Origin: Bacillota bacterium
GTDB lineage: Bacteria > Bacillota > UBA4882 > UBA8346
Assembly: GCA_023401925.1 (NCBI GenBank)
Contig: JAEXDA010000003.1
Span: forward strand, 5,128 to 69,127
DNA: 64,000 nt
Direction: 5' to 3'
Within the stretch, counting starts at the first letter, position 1. Each line of letters begins with the position of its first letter. Positions 35,711-43,948 of the stretch are shown here, one piece after another. The position numbers and the translations under genes were made by a program. The notes under the pieces were generated by a model that ran no database searches, was not told where the DNA came from, and saw nothing but the letters and a program-made list of their open reading frames with translations.

Positions 35711-37196
35711 CTTCCCGTTTACCATATCTCGTGTCCGGGTCTCCTTTCTGCTTATACCTTCTTTTATCTTTCGGATGGTATGTTCCCCCCCTACGGGGCA
35801 TCCACAGAGGTCGCCGCAAAATTGTATCCAAAAGTTCCACGCCGCGGATTGGTGTCCATGGCGACAAATAGCCAACACCGAAGGAATTCTGCATCGCAGC
35901 AAAACCCAAAACCATTAATCCAACAGCTACCAAACCTACCAATCCAAATAAAGCCGCTGCAAAAATCAAAATATACTTTATAATCCGCCAAGATAAGCCA
36001 ATGCCGTAATCAGGCCCTGAATATGAGGCAATGGCAGTAATTACAGTTACTACCAAAGTGGCATTTGACACAATACCGGCACCGACAGCCGCAATTCCCA
36101 AAACGATTCCCGTTGTGACACCCAAAGTTTGGCTTAGGGTTTGAGGTAACCGTAAACTGGCCTCACGAAATATTTCCAGGGTTATTTCCATCAGTAAAAG
36201 CTCCATCAATAATGGAAAAGCAACTCCCATCCGGCTCCCGGTAATGGTTAAAACAAATTGAACCGGCAATATCTCGGAATTGACCCCCAGCAGGGCAATA
36301 TATAAACCAGGAAGGGCTACTGCAATATTATTGCCAAGGACCCGAAAAAAACGCAAAAAACAGCCGAACCAAAACCCCCAGTAATAATCCTCCGGGCTCT
36401 GATAAAGGTCGTTGACGGTCACCGGTACAATGACTACGTTTTGACTCCCGCTGACATTGATAGCCACTCTGCCTTCAAAAATAGCTGAGGCTACTTTATC
36501 GGGACGTTCCGTAGCTTGAGTAAGAGGAAAAATCGACCATCGGTTATCGCTTATGAATTGTTCCAAATACCCCGAATCCAGCACACTATCAACGTCAATA
36601 CGTTCCAGCCTTCTCCTGACCTCTTCCACCAAACCGGAGTCGGCTACCTCCATCAAATAGATTATGGCAACCCTGGTACGGCTTCTCCTGCCGATTCGCA
36701 TTCCTTCAATCCGCAAGGATGTATCCTGAACCCAAGAACGAATCATCGAAATATTATCGTCAAAATCTTCGACAAAAGTGATTCTGGCCCCGCGTACAGT
36801 CCGTTCTACATTGGCATCAGCCGGCTGCCTTTTAGCCCTTTTTACCGTTTCAAATGAATAAACTTCGCTATTGTCTCTCAAATGAAGAATCGTTCTGCCC
36901 GCCAAGAGATCGTCGACTACATCCCCCAAATCATTGCGAATTTTTTTACCTCTCTCCCGAACAAGCGGCAAAATCAGCTCCCAATTGCGGTTATTATGGC
37001 GAGACGATTTCAGTCCTAAAGTCCCCAACGGACCCAGAATGTTGTTTTGAAGTTGATTGGCATCAACGATTGATGACAGGTAGGCTGCGGTTATATGGCT
37101 GTCTGACAAGATTTCAAAAGCCAAATCGTATGGATTACCAAGTAAATCGCGGATGGAGGAAATAAATTCTTGTTCTCCCGCAGGAATGAATTTCAT
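35703..37196 (-). CDS. gerAA: Spore germination protein, GerAA family
   Basis: About 497 residues. The cytoplasmic N-terminal half contains SSRHNNRNWELILPLVRERGKKIRNDLGDVVDDLLAGRTILHL and the FVEDFDDNISMIRSW region, followed by five or six membrane helices and a basic C-terminal tail. It is the A subunit of the germinant receptor and by recent models part of the ion-conducting channel. ATG at 37196 (MKFIPAGEQEF) follows AGGGA; TTG 37250 and ATG 37214 lie upstream without good sites. First gene of the operon; forespore-type promoter not identified. Confidence 0.9.
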   Translation of the reverse strand: MKFIPAGEQEFISSIRDLLGNPYDLAFEILSDSHITAAYLSSIVDANQLQNNILGPLGTLGLKSSRHNNRNWELILPLVRERGKKIRNDLGDVVDDLLAGRTILHLRDNSEVYSFETVKRAKRQPADANVERTVRGARITFVEDFDDNISMIRSWVQDTSLRIEGMRIGRRSRTRVAIIYLMEVADSGLVEEVRRRLERIDVDSVLDSGYLEQFISDNRWSIFPLTQATERPDKVASAIFEGRVAINVSGSQNVVIVPVTVNDLYQSPEDYYWGFWFGCFLRFFRVLGNNIAVALPGLYIALLGVNSEILPVQFVLTITGSRMGVAFPLLMELLLMEITLEIFREASLRLPQTLSQTLGVTTGIVLGIAAVGAGIVSNATLVVTVITAIASYSGPDYGIGLSWRIIKYILIFAAALFGLVGLVAVGLMVLGFAAMQNSFGVGYLSPWTPIRGVELLDTILRRPLWMPRRGGTYHPKDKRRYKQKGDPDTRYGKREDE

Positions 37197-37373
37197 GATT
37201 TTCCCTGATCGCATGATTGAATGAACTGATTGAACTAAGGTGAATTTCAAAAAATATTTTTTGCGGTTTTAGGGGATTCGATACATGAAGAATCAATAAT
37301 CGATTGAATTGTCATGAAGGTAAATCAAATGAACGACCTAAAAAAGCCAAGCCGTTTTATTTCTGCACCCCTC

Positions 37374-38837
37374 TTAACCGCGTTTTTTAACAAGGCGACT
37401 TGCATTTATTTTTCTAAACTCGATAAGTTCGGGAAAAGCCTTCATAAACGCATTAACACACTTGGGATCAAATTGTTTTCCACTTTCCCGTAAGATAATT
37501 TCCTGCGCCCGGGCGAAATTGGTAGCAAAACGGTAATGGCGATCCGATGTTATGGCATCAAAAGTATCGGCCACAGCGATAATTCTGGCAAATAAATCAA
37601 TCGATTCTGTTCCCGACAACCTCCCGGGATATCCCTTTCCATCGGGCCTTTCATGATGCTGTAAAATAGCCTGTTCACACCAATTTAGCTTCAGAGGAGC
37701 AATGATTTTAACCCCTTCCTGGGGATGTTTTCGTAAAATCGCCCACTCGGACTCGCTTAAAGCCTCTTTTTTCTGTAAAATTTCCCTTGGAACCAAAAGC
37801 TTTCCAGCATCATGCAAGGTTCCCGCCAAACCGAGCCGTTCCAGATTTTTACGGTTCATACCATACCATTTTCCAATAATCTTGGCAAAAATTGCGACGC
37901 GTTTCGAGTGTTCGCTCGTAAAAGTTTCATGAACTGCAATCGACCGAATTAAGGATTTAACCGCAAGATTAATCTGCAAAAGCGAGCGGGTCATCAATGC
38001 CCTCCACAAACTAATCATTAAAAACCAAAACGCCGCTAATTTGAAAAGATAACCGATGAAAGAAGCCCAATCATTCATCGAACTGCTTCGCCATAAAAAT
38101 ACTTCGCTAAAAATCAATAAATGTATGCCAGTTAAGAATGCCCTTTTCCCTGACTCAATTACCCTGGCCTCATAAATCAATAATTCCTTTTTAAATGAAA
38201 ATTGGTGTAAATATCCCCCGGTTAAAACCATGAGGATAATCGGTACAAATGTTACGAGAGCATATATTAAAGTAAAGAGCTCTTTTCTATGCAGAGGCGC
38301 TAAAAATTGAATGAGAAATAAAAAAATCAAAATCAGGATTGTCGCAAGCGATAAAACCATACCCAGACTAATCAACGGGTTCATTTTCTTACCCTTGGAT
38401 TTTCTAAAAAAAACGAAGGCAAACATTAACAGTCCTGAAATTAAAACAAACCGACAAAAAAGCCATAACCAAAATTGACTCTGAAAACAAAATCCAAACA
38501 ATGCCCCGGAATTCCGAAAAAATGGGGTAATAAAGCACAATGGTTTGTCCAGTATATATCCAATCATTAAAGCCGGTCCCAGATAAAGGGTATACGTGGC
38601 AACTTGATTTCTCCAGAAAAAAAAATTGAGCAAAATTTCTATCCAGGTGGCAATTGCTACTAATGCAATGAAAATTTGCACCATTATCCAGCTTTCTCTT
38701 GAAAAAAGAACGCTCCTTGCCAGAAAACTACCTTGCACTCCTAAAATCATAACCATCGAATATACGGCAATATAGGCTATGATTGTCTTTAAACGAAATC
38801 GGGTCCCACCTGTCCGAAGGAATTGAGTAAGAATCAT
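37374..38837 (-). CDS. Membrane HD-GYP-type phosphohydrolase
   Basis: A 487-residue protein with about eight N-terminal helices (to residue 300) and a C-terminal HD-GYP domain: HSKRVAIFAK, LAGTLHDAGKL (HD), LQHHERPDGKGYPGRLSGTESI (HH and GYP), IIAVADTFDAITSDRHYR. HD-GYP proteins hydrolyse cyclic di-GMP or related dinucleotides; the key GYP and HD residues are present. The membrane part has no recognised sensory family. The ribosome site for ATG 38837 is weak (TTTAGG). Adjacent to, but probably separate from, the ger operon, with 177 bases between. Confidence 0.8.
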   Translation of the reverse strand: MILTQFLRTGGTRFRLKTIIAYIAVYSMVMILGVQGSFLARSVLFSRESWIMVQIFIALVAIATWIEILLNFFFWRNQVATYTLYLGPALMIGYILDKPLCFITPFFRNSGALFGFCFQSQFWLWLFCRFVLISGLLMFAFVFFRKSKGKKMNPLISLGMVLSLATILILIFLFLIQFLAPLHRKELFTLIYALVTFVPIILMVLTGGYLHQFSFKKELLIYEARVIESGKRAFLTGIHLLIFSEVFLWRSSSMNDWASFIGYLFKLAAFWFLMISLWRALMTRSLLQINLAVKSLIRSIAVHETFTSEHSKRVAIFAKIIGKWYGMNRKNLERLGLAGTLHDAGKLLVPREILQKKEALSESEWAILRKHPQEGVKIIAPLKLNWCEQAILQHHERPDGKGYPGRLSGTESIDLFARIIAVADTFDAITSDRHYRFATNFARAQEIILRESGKQFDPKCVNAFMKAFPELIEFRKINASRLVKKRG

Positions 38838-39359
38838 CCTAAATCACACCTACTTCATGAATTCAACAATTTCGCTTCAAAAAACACCTTTAAGCAACAC
38901 TTTTGTTAATTTATAACATTTTGTTCCACTTCTCAACGGACAATTGGTAAAAAATAACTGAACGTTATGTTAATTCCATTCCAAGAAGCATATTCCTGTA
39001 ATTATGCCTGTTTGAGGTATAAAAAAAGTCTCGCTTGGTGTCGGAGACTTCTATCAAAAATTATCTTATAATTTCCCGGCTCACGTCTGGCGGCGAGAGC
39101 ATGCCAGAGCCCTTGTAGTAAGACCGGCAAAGAGTAAAAAAACCGTTATTGAAGTGTGTTACCCAATCAACCGGATTCCTCCTCGAAAACGAAGTAATTG
39201 TTTTCACATAGGGCCAGGCCATTCCATTCAAGCTTTACACTTGTCCGGGAACCAACAGGGCCAAAGATCGTTATAATGATGAGAATGATTCGTCATGTTA
39301 GCTTTATGTCGGCTTATTCTCCAACTTAGTCAAAAATGTTACTTAATATTTACATTATT
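38838..39359. other. Noncoding stretch with an orphan minus-strand terminator
   Basis: No convincing gene. AAGTCTC (39026-39032) and GAGACTT (39044-39050) form a hairpin followed on the minus strand by seven T, a good terminator. The nearest minus-strand gene upstream has its own terminator at 39565-39603, so an untranslated transcript from 39060-39560 may end here. A Fur-box-like AT-rich motif near 39275-39290 is too weak to call. Confidence 0.4.
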
Positions 39360-39425
39360 TCAACAAGACTGTCGTACTTTTTTTGAAAAATCATGTATAA
39401 TATAAACAGTAAAACTTTTTTTCAT
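39360..39425 (-). pseudogene. N-terminal fragment resembling an M23 peptidase
   Basis: A 21-codon frame preceded by GGGAGGGAGTA directly before ATG. It reads MKKSFTVYIIHDFSKKVRQSC and then stops. The pattern, KK-(F/Y)TV-II-D-S-KVRQ, resembles the N-terminal strand that starts many M23-family cell-wall peptidases, so this may be the surviving end of such a gene. Nothing recognisable follows in any frame. It could equally be a small peptide. Confidence 0.3.
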
Positions 39426-39443
39426 TACTCCCTCCCTTTTTTA

Positions 39444-39468
39444 CGGGGCCGATGTTCAATCGGCCCCG
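39444..39468. repeat. GC-rich hairpin CGGGGCCGAT / ATCGGCCCCG
   Basis: A perfect 10-bp stem with a five-base loop, just upstream of the ribosome site of the short frame at 39360-39425 (minus strand). It could end transcription on the plus strand (followed by CTTTG) or act as a leader hairpin on the minus strand. Confidence 0.45.
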
Positions 39469-39564
39469 CTTTGTCATGCTTCCGCCGGGTCATGATTCAA
39501 TGGCCCAATTTCGATATGGGCATTCCAATGCAACGCTTTTAGCAAAATCCAAGCGATATCAAAA

Positions 39565-39603
39565 CGCAAAAAGGATACCCCGATTGGAAGTATCCTTTTT
39601 GCG
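39565..39603 (-). terminator. Terminator of the small zinc-ribbon gene
   Basis: CGCAAAAAGGATAC pairs perfectly with GTATCCTTTTTGCG around an 11-base loop, seven bases past the stop of the gene at 39610-39750. Confidence 0.8.
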
Positions 39604-39609
39604 ACATTA

Positions 39610-39750
39610 TCAACTCTCGTCTTCAAGTTCTTCATCCTGTCCGGAGCCCTCCTGAAATTCCCCCAGGCAACTCGGACATAGTTTCAATTCCACATCGGCC
39701 CCGGCCGCGCCACAGATTTCGCAAAAAGTATTCCCCTCTAATTCTTCCAT
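39610..39750 (-). CDS. Small zinc-ribbon protein, 46 residues
   Basis: A short gene with a strong ribosome site (GGAGGG, five bases before ATG) and its own terminator. The product reads MEELEGNTFCEICGAAGADV, then LKLCPSCLGEFQ, then an acidic tail rich in E and D. Two CxxC pairs (CEIC and CPSC) would bind one zinc ion. The acidic tail is typical of small Firmicute zinc-ribbon proteins of unknown role. Monocistronic. Confidence 0.65.
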   Translation of the reverse strand: MEELEGNTFCEICGAAGADVELKLCPSCLGEFQEGSGQDEELEDES

Positions 39751-39909
39751 GATATCCCTCCGTTACGGTTTTGATTGTGGATTTATTATTATCCGAAACC
39801 ACGCTTTTTTATTTATTGTTAGGGATATGCAAACTCTTCTTCGGGAACTTTCCGGATTATAAAGGAATGCCTCAAAATTGAAACCGGGCGCCCAACCACC
39901 ATCTGCCCT

Positions 39910-40545
39910 TCATTTGAACCATTTGCTTTCGGGCAATTTCGAAATTCCCTTGTGGGCTACTTGAAACCGCTGAACATATCTTCTGGAAGAGGCTATACCG
40001 GCCCAAGCGCCGCCGCCATTGTATTCCCCAATTGCCATTCCCACATTATGCCGGTTTTGCCTCAATAATTCCGCAAAGTGGGCCATAGCAACCCGGTAAT
40101 TGCAACGCCATTGGTAAAAGTCATCCGGATGAAATCCAAATCTTCGATAATAAATGTTCCATGTATTGCGCATCAGTTGAGCCGGTCCCTGTTCACCACG
40201 ACTACCTACTTTATGTAAGTTGAATCCATTTTCAATTTGACAAATCGTCAAGCAATCATAAGGGTTTATTTTAAATTCTCTGGCATATTCCACCGTTAAA
40301 TAGGCAAAATCATTCATCTCTCCGGTTATGAGTTTTTGGTTGGTTGAATTCAGATAGCCGACCACATATCCATAAATGGCATCCATCTTGATGAAATCGA
40401 TGTTTTTATCATTCTTCCGTTCGACCCAAGCATTGACTTCTTTTAATTCACTGAATGTTTGTTTGATGTTCCAATAATTGAAGGCATTAAAGGTGGAAAA
40501 TAATAGCATAACAACGATAAGAATCCATAGACCTTTATTCTGCAA
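39910..40545 (-). CDS. Membrane-anchored lytic transglycosylase (SLT fold)
   Basis: A 211-residue protein with one N-terminal membrane helix (LWILIVVMLLFSTFNAF), a linker, and a lysozyme-like domain: CLTICQIENGFNLHKVGSRGEQGPAQLMRNTW, then IGEYNGGGAWAG and RRYVQRFQ. Glu in QIENGF is the expected catalytic acid and GEQGPAQLM the second motif. It would cut glycan strands of peptidoglycan outside the membrane, perhaps in sporulation or wall turnover. ATG 40545 follows GAGGGAAA. No operon partners. Confidence 0.8.
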   Translation of the reverse strand: MQNKGLWILIVVMLLFSTFNAFNYWNIKQTFSELKEVNAWVERKNDKNIDFIKMDAIYGYVVGYLNSTNQKLITGEMNDFAYLTVEYAREFKINPYDCLTICQIENGFNLHKVGSRGEQGPAQLMRNTWNIYYRRFGFHPDDFYQWRCNYRVAMAHFAELLRQNRHNVGMAIGEYNGGGAWAGIASSRRYVQRFQVAHKGISKLPESKWFK

Positions 40546-40780
40546 GCATTTCCCTCACTTTTTGTTAAAATCTTTTCGAAAGGCCGACTCCACTCCTTTT
40601 TATTTTCGGCCAATCCCGTCCATCTCATCATAGGACTTAGGTCGGGATATTATATTTTCATGGGACGGGCCTGTGCCCTCACCCCTCTGTCCATTTCGCC
40701 TAAAACATCGTCTGAACCAGGATTTAACCGATGAAACGGATTTTAAAATCCGTGCCGGTAGATACTTTCGATTAAAAATG

Positions 40781-40963
40781 TCAGAATGAATTTTTTGACG
40801 CCGAGGTCTTGCGAATTTGGGGCAATGGGAGGCTTTTAACGCCTCCCTCTTTGCTTGATATCGGATTTTTTTGGTTTAAGGGGCGATACTCAGGATCTTG
40901 AGGAACGATCCGTTCGAAGGGGAAGATATGGCCGTAAAATAATTCTTCTAGACTGGATTTCAT
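40781..40963 (-). CDS. Truncated DUF6809-like small protein
   Basis: 60 residues. The N-terminus MKSSLEELFYGHIFPFERIV, then PQDPEYRPLNQK, matches small DUF6809 proteins, which have LEELYYGNI-P-ER and DPEY-KL. After the first 30 residues the family pattern is lost and the frame runs through a GC-rich hairpin (40827-40847: GGGAGGC/GCCTCCC). The gene therefore appears to be cut off, its tail replaced by foreign sequence. Weak AAGG ribosome site. Function of the family unknown. Confidence 0.4.
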   Translation of the reverse strand: MKSSLEELFYGHIFPFERIVPQDPEYRPLNQKNPISSKEGGVKSLPLPQIRKTSASKNSF

Positions 40964-41048
40964 GGGACATGCCTTCTTTCGATATAAAGGGTAAAATTAT
41001 CTTATTGATAGGGCCGATGTGAGGCTTATTGCCTCCCACAACCTCTCT

Positions 41049-41071
41049 CGCGCCTTCAACATGAAGGCGCG
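41049..41071. repeat. Hairpin CGCGCCTTCA / TGAAGGCGCG
   Basis: Perfect 10-bp stem with a three-base loop. Together with a smaller GC hairpin at 41232-41249 (CGCGTCC/GGACGCG) it lies in the 290-base stretch 40964-41253 downstream of the SymE-like gene; the second could be its terminator, though without a T-run. Nothing else is seen in that stretch. Confidence 0.5.
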
Positions 41072-41253
41072 CTCTCCCCCAATGCTGCCAAGTCAAAGCA
41101 GTACATTCCGGGGGAGAGTAACCAAAGCCGTTGAAGCCTAAATGATTCTAGGCAGTAGCAACTTCGAACTATAAGTTCGCGATTATCCTTCCACCCGAAC
41201 CACGTATATTCAATCTTCAGGGGGAAAGGCTCGCGTCCTCTCGGACGCGCGGG

Positions 41254-41472
41254 TTAGATCAATAGGCATTCTTGATGCGGTGATTTTATTCGCACTTCTT
41301 CATGCCTCTTTTCATCCACCATCAACAGCAAACATCCTGAATGTTCACTGACTGTATAGTTACAGCCGGGTTTAAAACCGCAGCGCTCCAGCCACTGGCC
41401 GGACAGGCGGATCATGGGGACTTTTTTGCCGTTACTTAGGATGGAATAGATAGTGTGGTCGTGTGATTTCAT
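41254..41472 (-). CDS. SymE-like protein (AbrB/SpoVT-fold toxin family)
   Basis: 72 residues. The core VPMIRLSGQWLERCGFKPGCNYTV then a CLLLMV strand matches SymE: P-IRL-G-WLE-AGF--G----V. In E. coli SymE is an RNA-cleaving type I toxin controlled by the antisense RNA SymR; many genomic copies are orphan and of unknown activity. GGAGG lies nine bases before ATG 41472. No partner gene is obvious; whether an antisense RNA exists cannot be seen here. Confidence 0.65.
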   Translation of the reverse strand: MKSHDHTIYSILSNGKKVPMIRLSGQWLERCGFKPGCNYTVSEHSGCLLLMVDEKRHEEVRIKSPHQECLLI

Positions 41473-41605
41473 TGGATTGAACCTCCGTTAAATGGGTATG
41501 AAAGAATAAGCCTTCGCCTCGCCTTGAGAGGAAAGAGTGTTTATGGTAAAATAAATTGATTGGGCAAAATAAAATACAGAAATGGATAATTTTGTTACAT
41601 GATTA

Positions 41606-41625
41606 TTGTATCGTCGACGAAACAA
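41606..41625. promoter_or_regulatory. Candidate operator palindrome
   Basis: TTGTATCGTCGACGAAACAA is a 20-base palindrome with one mismatched pair at each end of the core (CGTCGACG perfect). It lies about 80 bases before the XRE regulator and about 135 before the SymE-like gene, suitable for autoregulation by the XRE protein. Confidence 0.45.
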
Positions 41626-41702
41626 TTTATCAATAATATTTTACTATTTTTATGTATTGCCAATAAAATAAACAAAATTATTGTTCTGCGGAGGATATAA
41701 TA

Positions 41703-42038
41703 GTGACTCTTGGTGAAAAAATTCTATATTTGCGAAAACAAAATAACTGGAGCCAAGATTTTTTAGGGGATAAAATCGGGGTCTACGGAAGGCGTGTTTC
41801 TTTATATGAAAATGATAAATCAATCCCTTCGACAGAAACATTACAAAAAATCGCCAATGTATTCGGAGTTTCATTAGATTATCTTCTAGCTGATAAGCCA
41901 AGAAATACAAATATGATCCCTATAAAGGATAAATCATTATTACCGTACATTGAAAAATTGGATCAGCTAGATGAAGATGAGAAAAATTTGGTTAAGTCAA
42001 CCATTGAGACACTTGCTAATAAAAAGAAGAAACGTTAA
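41703..42038 (+). CDS. XRE-family transcriptional regulator
   Basis: 111 residues. An N-terminal Cro/C1-type helix-turn-helix (LGEKILYLRKQNNWSQDFLGDKIGVYGRRVSLYENDKSIPSTETLQKIANVFGVSLDYLL) is followed by a short helical C-terminus. Such small regulators often control mobile or defence genes and repress themselves. GTG 41703 has GGAGG eight bases upstream. A palindrome at 41606-41625 lies upstream; the SymE-like gene is divergent, so both may share control. Confidence 0.85.
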   Translation: MTLGEKILYLRKQNNWSQDFLGDKIGVYGRRVSLYENDKSIPSTETLQKIANVFGVSLDYLLADKPRNTNMIPIKDKSLLPYIEKLDQLDEDEKNLVKSTIETLANKKKKR

Positions 42039-42611
42039 AACTCCGTTCAATCCCATTCCACAACCCATGCCTTTCAGTTTTATCGCCTCCTGCCTCTCCT
42101 TCCCCTCCATAATTTTTTGCCTTTCTGATATTTTTTCCTTTTTTTCTTTTAAAAAATCCCACCATATGCCAACATAATCAACATGGCGATTTCACGATGG
42201 GGTCATATGGTAAATAGGCCCAATACCTTTAAGTTTTAAGAAAGCAATCTGCCGGATTTACTACCTTGGCTGGGCGCGCCGCCGCTCTTGAATCCTGTAA
42301 ATCCTGTTCATCCTGTCTCCGTTATCCTTTATCTAGGCCAACCTTTTCCCATCAATAAACCTAAGCATAAAACTATATTCCGTTTCAAGCGTCTTTCTCC
42401 AGGAAGAAGGGCCGCTCTGATCGCTCAGTACCCCGCATTCGCCTCGGGCTTTTCTCTCACCGCCCAGTACCACGCACTCATCGCCTAGTACCCGACAATC
42501 ATCGCCCCAACCGTTTTTCCCACCGCCGAGGTCTCCGCGTCGAAGCGAATGGCTCACCTGATGGAAATTCACCAGCAACCCATCTTTGCGCTCACCCGCT
42601 ATCCATTGGCA
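42039..42611. repeat. Repeat-bearing intergenic stretch
   Basis: A pyrimidine-rich tract (42055-42165) with no gene is followed by a short triple repeat of ATCCTGT at 42293-42320, a sequence widely scattered in bacterial intergenic DNA. At 42418-42510 a unit of about 25 bases containing CAGTACCC/TAGTACCC and CATCGCC recurs three times with variation. Frames called here are low-complexity readings of these repeats. Confidence 0.5.
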
Positions 42612-42617
42612 TAAAAA

Positions 42618-42643
42618 AAAATCCCGGTATCATCCAGGATTTT
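42618..42643 (-). terminator. Terminator of the PTS operon
   Basis: On the minus strand AAAATCC pairs with GGATTTT and is followed by a run of T (A-run 42613-42620 on the plus strand), 49 bases after the dehydrogenase stop. Confidence 0.75.
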
Positions 42644-42691
42644 AGCCCTTGCTCCAAAGCGCATTTTGATAATAAATTCCGACCCCGCAGC

Positions 42692-43948
42692 TTATTTCCA
42701 GTTTTCCAACAAATATCTTTCCGCCGCCACACACCACAAACCGTGATTGGCTCCGGTAATTTCAGCCAGCCTGGCAAAACGGGGGTCCGTCTTTCCTTTG
42801 GCCTCAAAATCCTCAATCGCCGTGAGTTCCATGTTGATATTGGTATAGATCAGTTTTTTACCGGCCGGCACCTCGGGCAGTCTAAGGGTGGCCTCGGCCG
42901 CGCTGTCCAACCCGCCGATATGGGTCACCATCACCGCCGGATGAATCCGGTTTTGTTCCGTAAGGCGCAAGGATTCGATCATATCATCGGTATTGCCCCC
43001 GGTGGAGCCGACAATATGGGAAGAATTGTAGTGCACATTATAAAAATTGCACAATGCCGAAAACTTGACATCGGTGGGTCCGGCAAAGAAATTGAGACAA
43101 CCGTCCCTACCCAAAATCTGATCTCCCTGCTCAACAGCTTTTGCCACCGGCGCAAAAACAAACACATCATCAAAACCAGTTCCCCCGGTTAACCCCCGCA
43201 ACTGGGCGGGCGCATCCGGCAAATCCCTGGTATTGACGAAAGTTAGTTCGACACCTTCCGCTTTTATCTTCTCCGGCGGAAAAATTGCCTCGGCTCTCGC
43301 CAGCCGCTTGGCATCAATATCCGTAACCACAATCATCGCCGGCCGGCGCTGGGAATGCAACGCGTAATCGATGGCGCCCAGCCCCATGGGGCCGGCTCCG
43401 GCAAGGATCGCCAGCTTTCCGCCTTCCACAATTCCCATCCGGTGTTCATAACAGCCCATGGTCGTATGATAACTGGCATGAAAAGCCCCGATAATGCAAG
43501 ACATCGGTTCGGCGAGGGAAGCGTCAAAATAACTTTCACCCTCATATTTCAACAAACAGCCCAGCTCCATGACCTCTTGCGGCATAATAATATAGGTGGC
43601 TGCACCGCCGCAATACCGGTAAGAATATCCCGGCGAGTCCATACTTCCCTTATAGTTTAAGGCAGGTTGCATTGAAAATTTTTGTCCCGCTTCAAATTGA
43701 TGCTGCCATTTGGCCCCAACCTGAATAATATTTCCGGCCATTTCGTGGCCGATAATAACCGGATGGGTGGCAATATCCTTGGGAACCCTTTTATGATCAC
43801 TTCCCAGTACGGCTGCCTTGTAGCTCGACATGCAGATACTGTCGGAAATGACCTGAACCAATATTTCATCTTCCTTTATCGCCGGTAATTCAAATTCCTC
43901 CAATCGTAAATCTTTTTTGCCGTATAATCTTACCGCTCTGGTCTTCAT
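42692..43948 (-). CDS. Zinc-type medium-chain dehydrogenase, SorE (sorbose-1-phosphate reductase) family
   Basis: 418 residues. Zn-dependent alcohol dehydrogenase pattern: Cys39 in SDSICMSSYK, GHEMAG (His68, Glu69), nucleotide motif ILAGAGPMGLGAIDY. The long form, the PALNYKGSMDSPGYSYRYCGG segment and ANHGLWCVAAERYLLENWK ending match L-sorbose-1-phosphate reductase rather than mannitol-1-phosphate dehydrogenase (MtlD). SorE interconverts a ketose-1-phosphate and a hexitol phosphate at C2, next to the phosphate. Here it stands where mtlD would be expected, next to FruK. ATG 43948 overlaps the fruK stop by four bases (ATGA); an upstream start at 43987 is not supported. Last gene of the operon. 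Confidence 0.8.
   Translation of the reverse strand: MKTRAVRLYGKKDLRLEEFELPAIKEDEILVQVISDSICMSSYKAAVLGSDHKRVPKDIATHPVIIGHEMAGNIIQVGAKWQHQFEAGQKFSMQPALNYKGSMDSPGYSYRYCGGAATYIIMPQEVMELGCLLKYEGESYFDASLAEPMSCIIGAFHASYHTTMGCYEHRMGIVEGGKLAILAGAGPMGLGAIDYALHSQRRPAMIVVTDIDAKRLARAEAIFPPEKIKAEGVELTFVNTRDLPDAPAQLRGLTGGTGFDDVFVFAPVAKAVEQGDQILGRDGCLNFFAGPTDVKFSALCNFYNVHYNSSHIVGSTGGNTDDMIESLRLTEQNRIHPAVMVTHIGGLDSAAEATLRLPEVPAGKKLIYTNINMELTAIEDFEAKGKTDPRFARLAEITGANHGLWCVAAERYLLENWK

Noticed and set aside
38838..39300. Possible riboswitch upstream of the HD-GYP gene
   Set aside because: GC-rich pairing near 39080-39130 does not match the cyclic-di-GMP or other riboswitch patterns I know.
42333..42578. 81-residue minus-strand frame
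   Set aside because: Translates the short repeat region; Gly/Arg-rich low-complexity product.
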